The position numbers were made by a program, and so were the translations under genes. A stretch of 55,665 nucleotides of DNA from an uncultured Bacilli bacterium (GTDB lineage: Bacteria > Bacillota_I > Bacilli_A > RF39 > UBA660), in the NCBI GenBank assembly GCA_934090595.1, contig CAKOJO010000001.1, positions 1 to 55,665 of the forward strand. The letters run 5' to 3'. Below are positions 53,574-55,665 of the stretch, one piece after another. Under the pieces are notes generated by a model that had not been told where the DNA came from, did not search any database, and was given only the letters and a program-made list of their open reading frames with translations. Numbering within the stretch: position 1 is the first letter of the stretch; every line of letters begins with the position of its first letter.

Positions 53574-55494
53574 AGGTTTCTCCTTTTGGTTCTGTACCAT
53601 TTATATAGTACAATACTTTTTTGTGTTTACTGTTTTGATCTGCAGGTTCTCCAGTTATGGGATCTACTAGAACTCCGATTACTGTTTTTGGTATTTTATA
53701 CCATGTGCTTTCTTTGTCTTTTAGATATGTTTCCATGGCATATGACCATGATTTTTTATTATCTGCTACTATTTTGTTTTCTATATTTTTGTTGTCATCA
53801 TATCCGGCCCAAGATACTAGTACGTAGTCTTTTGTGTAACCTATTATCCATGAATCTGTATCAGTACTTCCACTTTTTAAAGCGTATTTTTTTGTTAGAT
53901 CTGGTATCATACTATAACAAGTTGGATAAGTGTAGTCTACTAATTCTTTGTCATATGATCCTGTTAATAGTTCGCTTATTATGAATGTGATTGCAGGATC
54001 TAGAATTTGTTCTTCTTTGTATTTTTTTTCATATAAAACATTGCCATTTATATCTTCGATTTTTTCTATGAAGTGTGGTGTTATTTTTTTGCCTTCATTT
54101 GCAAGGGTTGAGTATGCTGTTGCTAGACTTAGTGGACTGGTTTCAAATGTTCCTAGTGGAATTGATGGTAGTTCTTTTATTTGTTCTTCTATGCCTACTT
54201 TTTTAAGTGTTTCTACTAATTCGTCTTGTCCTAGGAAAAGGTGTGTTTTTACTGCGAATATGTTATCGGAGTATGCTAGTGCTGCTGCTAAGGTTATTTC
54301 TTTTCTTGCATATATATTACCATAGTTTTTTGGAGAATAAGTTTTATTATTGTCGAAGTTGAATGTTGTTTCATTACTTAAGAATTTTGTTGTTGAAGTA
54401 AATCCTTTTTCTATTGCTCTATAGTATAAGAATGGTTTTACTGTTGAACCTGGTTGTCTTTTTGCTTGTGTTGCACGATTGTATTGTGAGTAGCCATAGT
54501 CAATTCCTCCGATTAATCCTAGTACTCCGCCGGTTTTTGAGTCCATCATGACTTTTGCTGTTTGAGAGTTTTTTTCGGTTATTTTTGTATTTGATTCTTC
54601 GAGTGCTTTTTGAGCATTTGTGTCTAGTGATGTGTATATTTTTATTCCTTTTGTTTCTAAGTAGCTTTTTGGTATTTCGTTTAAGTTATATAATTCTTCC
54701 ATGGTTGCATCATAGTAATATAGTAAAGATGTTAAATTGTCTTTATTATTGTTTTTTGATATTTCTATTTTTTCATTTTTAGCTCTTTCATATTCTTCTT
54801 TTGATATGTATTTATTTTTATACATTCTTTCTAATACTAGTTCTTGTCTTGTTTTTGATTTTTCAAAGTTGTCTTTTGGTGAGTAGTTTGCTGGTGAGTT
54901 TGGTATTCCTGCGAGCATTGCTGCTTGTGCTAATGTTAAGTCTTTTACGTCTTTATCAAAGTAGTATTTGCTGGCGTTTGCTACTCCATACATTCCGTGT
55001 CCATAGTTAATAGTGTTTAAGTAACCTTCTAATATTTCATCTTTTGTATAATGGGTTTCTAGTTCAAATGTTATCCACATTTCTTTCCATTTTCTTTTCC
55101 AACTTTTTGAGAAGTCTAGAAATAGGTTTTTTGCATATTGTTGTGTTATAGTGGAAGCTCCTTGAACTATTTGTTTTTGTTTAATATTTTCTAACATGGC
55201 TTTAGTTATTCTTAGGTAGTCAAAACCTTTATGTTTATAAAAGTTTTTATCTTCAACTGATATGGTTGCTTCTTTTATATATGTTCCCATTTCATTTAGG
55301 TTTATCCATTCTTCATTACCATTTCCTTGAAATACTAGTTGTTGTTTATTATCATATAGATAGAATTTGTTTGCGCTTTTTATATCTAGTTTTGGTGTTA
55401 TAAGAGCATATATGTATCCAAATATGTTACATATTACAAAGAATAGAATAATATATATAAATATTTTTAATGTTATTTTTGCTATTTTTTTCAT
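53539..55494 (-). CDS. Class A penicillin-binding protein
   Basis: A bifunctional peptidoglycan synthase (651 aa): one membrane anchor (about residues 5-30), a GT51 glycosyltransferase with the catalytic Glu in SVEDKNFYKHKGFD and QGASTITQQYAKN, GYLNTINYGHGMYGV, and a transpeptidase with SxxK in PGSTVKPF, SxN in YSDN and KSG in LKSGSTDTDSW. All catalytic residues are present. Length and layout resemble B. subtilis PbpF/PbpG, which act in spore germ-cell-wall synthesis, rather than the longer PBP1; a sporulation role is only suggested. GGTGAAAAA precedes ATG on the minus strand. Confidence 0.94.
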   Translation of the reverse strand: MKKIAKITLKIFIYIILFFVICNIFGYIYALITPKLDIKSANKFYLYDNKQQLVFQGNGNEEWINLNEMGTYIKEATISVEDKNFYKHKGFDYLRITKAMLENIKQKQIVQGASTITQQYAKNLFLDFSKSWKRKWKEMWITFELETHYTKDEILEGYLNTINYGHGMYGVANASKYYFDKDVKDLTLAQAAMLAGIPNSPANYSPKDNFEKSKTRQELVLERMYKNKYISKEEYERAKNEKIEISKNNNKDNLTSLLYYYDATMEELYNLNEIPKSYLETKGIKIYTSLDTNAQKALEESNTKITEKNSQTAKVMMDSKTGGVLGLIGGIDYGYSQYNRATQAKRQPGSTVKPFLYYRAIEKGFTSTTKFLSNETTFNFDNNKTYSPKNYGNIYARKEITLAAALAYSDNIFAVKTHLFLGQDELVETLKKVGIEEQIKELPSIPLGTFETSPLSLATAYSTLANEGKKITPHFIEKIEDINGNVLYEKKYKEEQILDPAITFIISELLTGSYDKELVDYTYPTCYSMIPDLTKKYALKSGSTDTDSWIIGYTKDYVLVSWAGYDDNKNIENKIVADNKKSWSYAMETYLKDKESTWYKIPKTVIGVLVDPITGEPADQNSKHKKVLYYINGTEPKGETYDKKENEEKRD

Positions 55495-55665
55495 TTTTTC
55501 ACCTATTTTCTCTTTAATAGTTTGAAAAAATCTATGAAAAATATGTACTTTTTAACAAATTAATATTATAATCTTAACGAAAAGAGGTTAGTCTGAAAAT
55601 AAAAAACAAATTTATTTTATAAAATTTACTAAAAAAGGGTAGACTTCCCCTTACCCCAAAGAAAG

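Noticed and set aside
1..55665. Mollicute genetic code (TGA as tryptophan)
   Set aside because: Conserved tryptophans are TGG and several genes (for example yabG, ricT, bofA) end at TGA at the expected length.
1..55665. Mobile elements, prophage genes, CRISPR arrays, tRNA or rRNA genes
   Set aside because: No transposase, integrase, phage structural gene, spaced repeat array or tRNA/rRNA sequence was recognised.

Overview
This window looks like the replication-origin region of a very A+T-rich, spore-forming member of the Bacilli (Bacillota). The genes follow the Bacillus order around dnaA: jag, yidC (spoIIIJ), rnpA and rpmH point left, and dnaA, dnaN, recF, gyrB, gyrA, ffs, tadA, dnaX, ebfC, recR, bofA, holB, ricT, pth, mfd, spoVT, metG, tatD, rsmA, yabG, veg, spoVG, yabP, yabQ, divIC, tilS and ftsH point right. 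Tryptophan is encoded by TGG and TGA is a stop, so this is not a code-4 mollicute, although base composition and codon use resemble one. Seven genes are specific to sporulation or nearly so (bofA, spoVT, yabG, spoVG, yabP, yabQ, gerQ). The lineage looks like an uncultured, probably gut-associated relative of the Erysipelotrichia/RF39-like Bacilli; that placement is inference.

Layout: 1-2.1 kb is the leftward ribosome/membrane operon. 2.1-3.9 kb is the putative oriC around dnaA, with repeated TTATTAACA boxes. 3.9-11.4 kb holds dnaN, a comK-like gene, recF, gyrB and gyrA. 11.4-13.0 kb is an unusual centromere-like stretch with eight ParB (parS) sites and two Noc-binding sites around ffs and tadA. 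13.0-25.4 kb is the dnaX-to-tatD housekeeping and sporulation block, with a methionine-type T-box before metG. 25.5-29.5 kb is a TasA-like/SipW secretion cluster. 29.6-37.1 kb runs rsmA to ftsH with a class B sortase and the yabG-veg-spoVG-yabPQ-divIC sporulation/division run. 37.3-39.9 kb is a thioester/SpaA-repeat surface adhesin with its own sortase. 40.0-46.6 kb (rpsF-ssb-rpsR-DHH-rplI-dnaC-M23-walJ-rlmH) corresponds to genes that lie left of oriC in Bacillus subtilis but here lie on the right arm. 46.6-55.7 kb is mixed-strand: an AGCS transporter, ung, lemA, gerQ, a tail-anchored unknown, pduL, an A-rich 615-residue unknown, and a class A penicillin-binding protein.

How the genes work together: the core encodes initiation (DnaA), the clamp and clamp loader (DnaN, DnaX, HolB), the helicase (DnaC), SSB, gyrase and recombination/repair (RecF, RecR, Mfd, Ung). 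Around it are development and surface functions: a ComK-type competence regulator whose promoter region carries three 10-bp-phased Spo0A-box-like repeats, RicT, Veg, TasA/SipW and the sporulation genes. The most striking non-coding feature is the parS/Noc array. Its parS-Noc-parS unit is duplicated, several parS sites sit in long palindromes with unrelated arms, and four parS sites have a DnaA-box-like 9-mer at a fixed distance. Other points of note are an apparent AUU start codon for dnaX and altered DnaA recognition residues that accompany the altered box sequence.

I see no tRNA or rRNA genes, CRISPR arrays, insertion sequences or prophage genes. Bases 55,495-55,665 (upstream of the last gene) hold nothing I can name.
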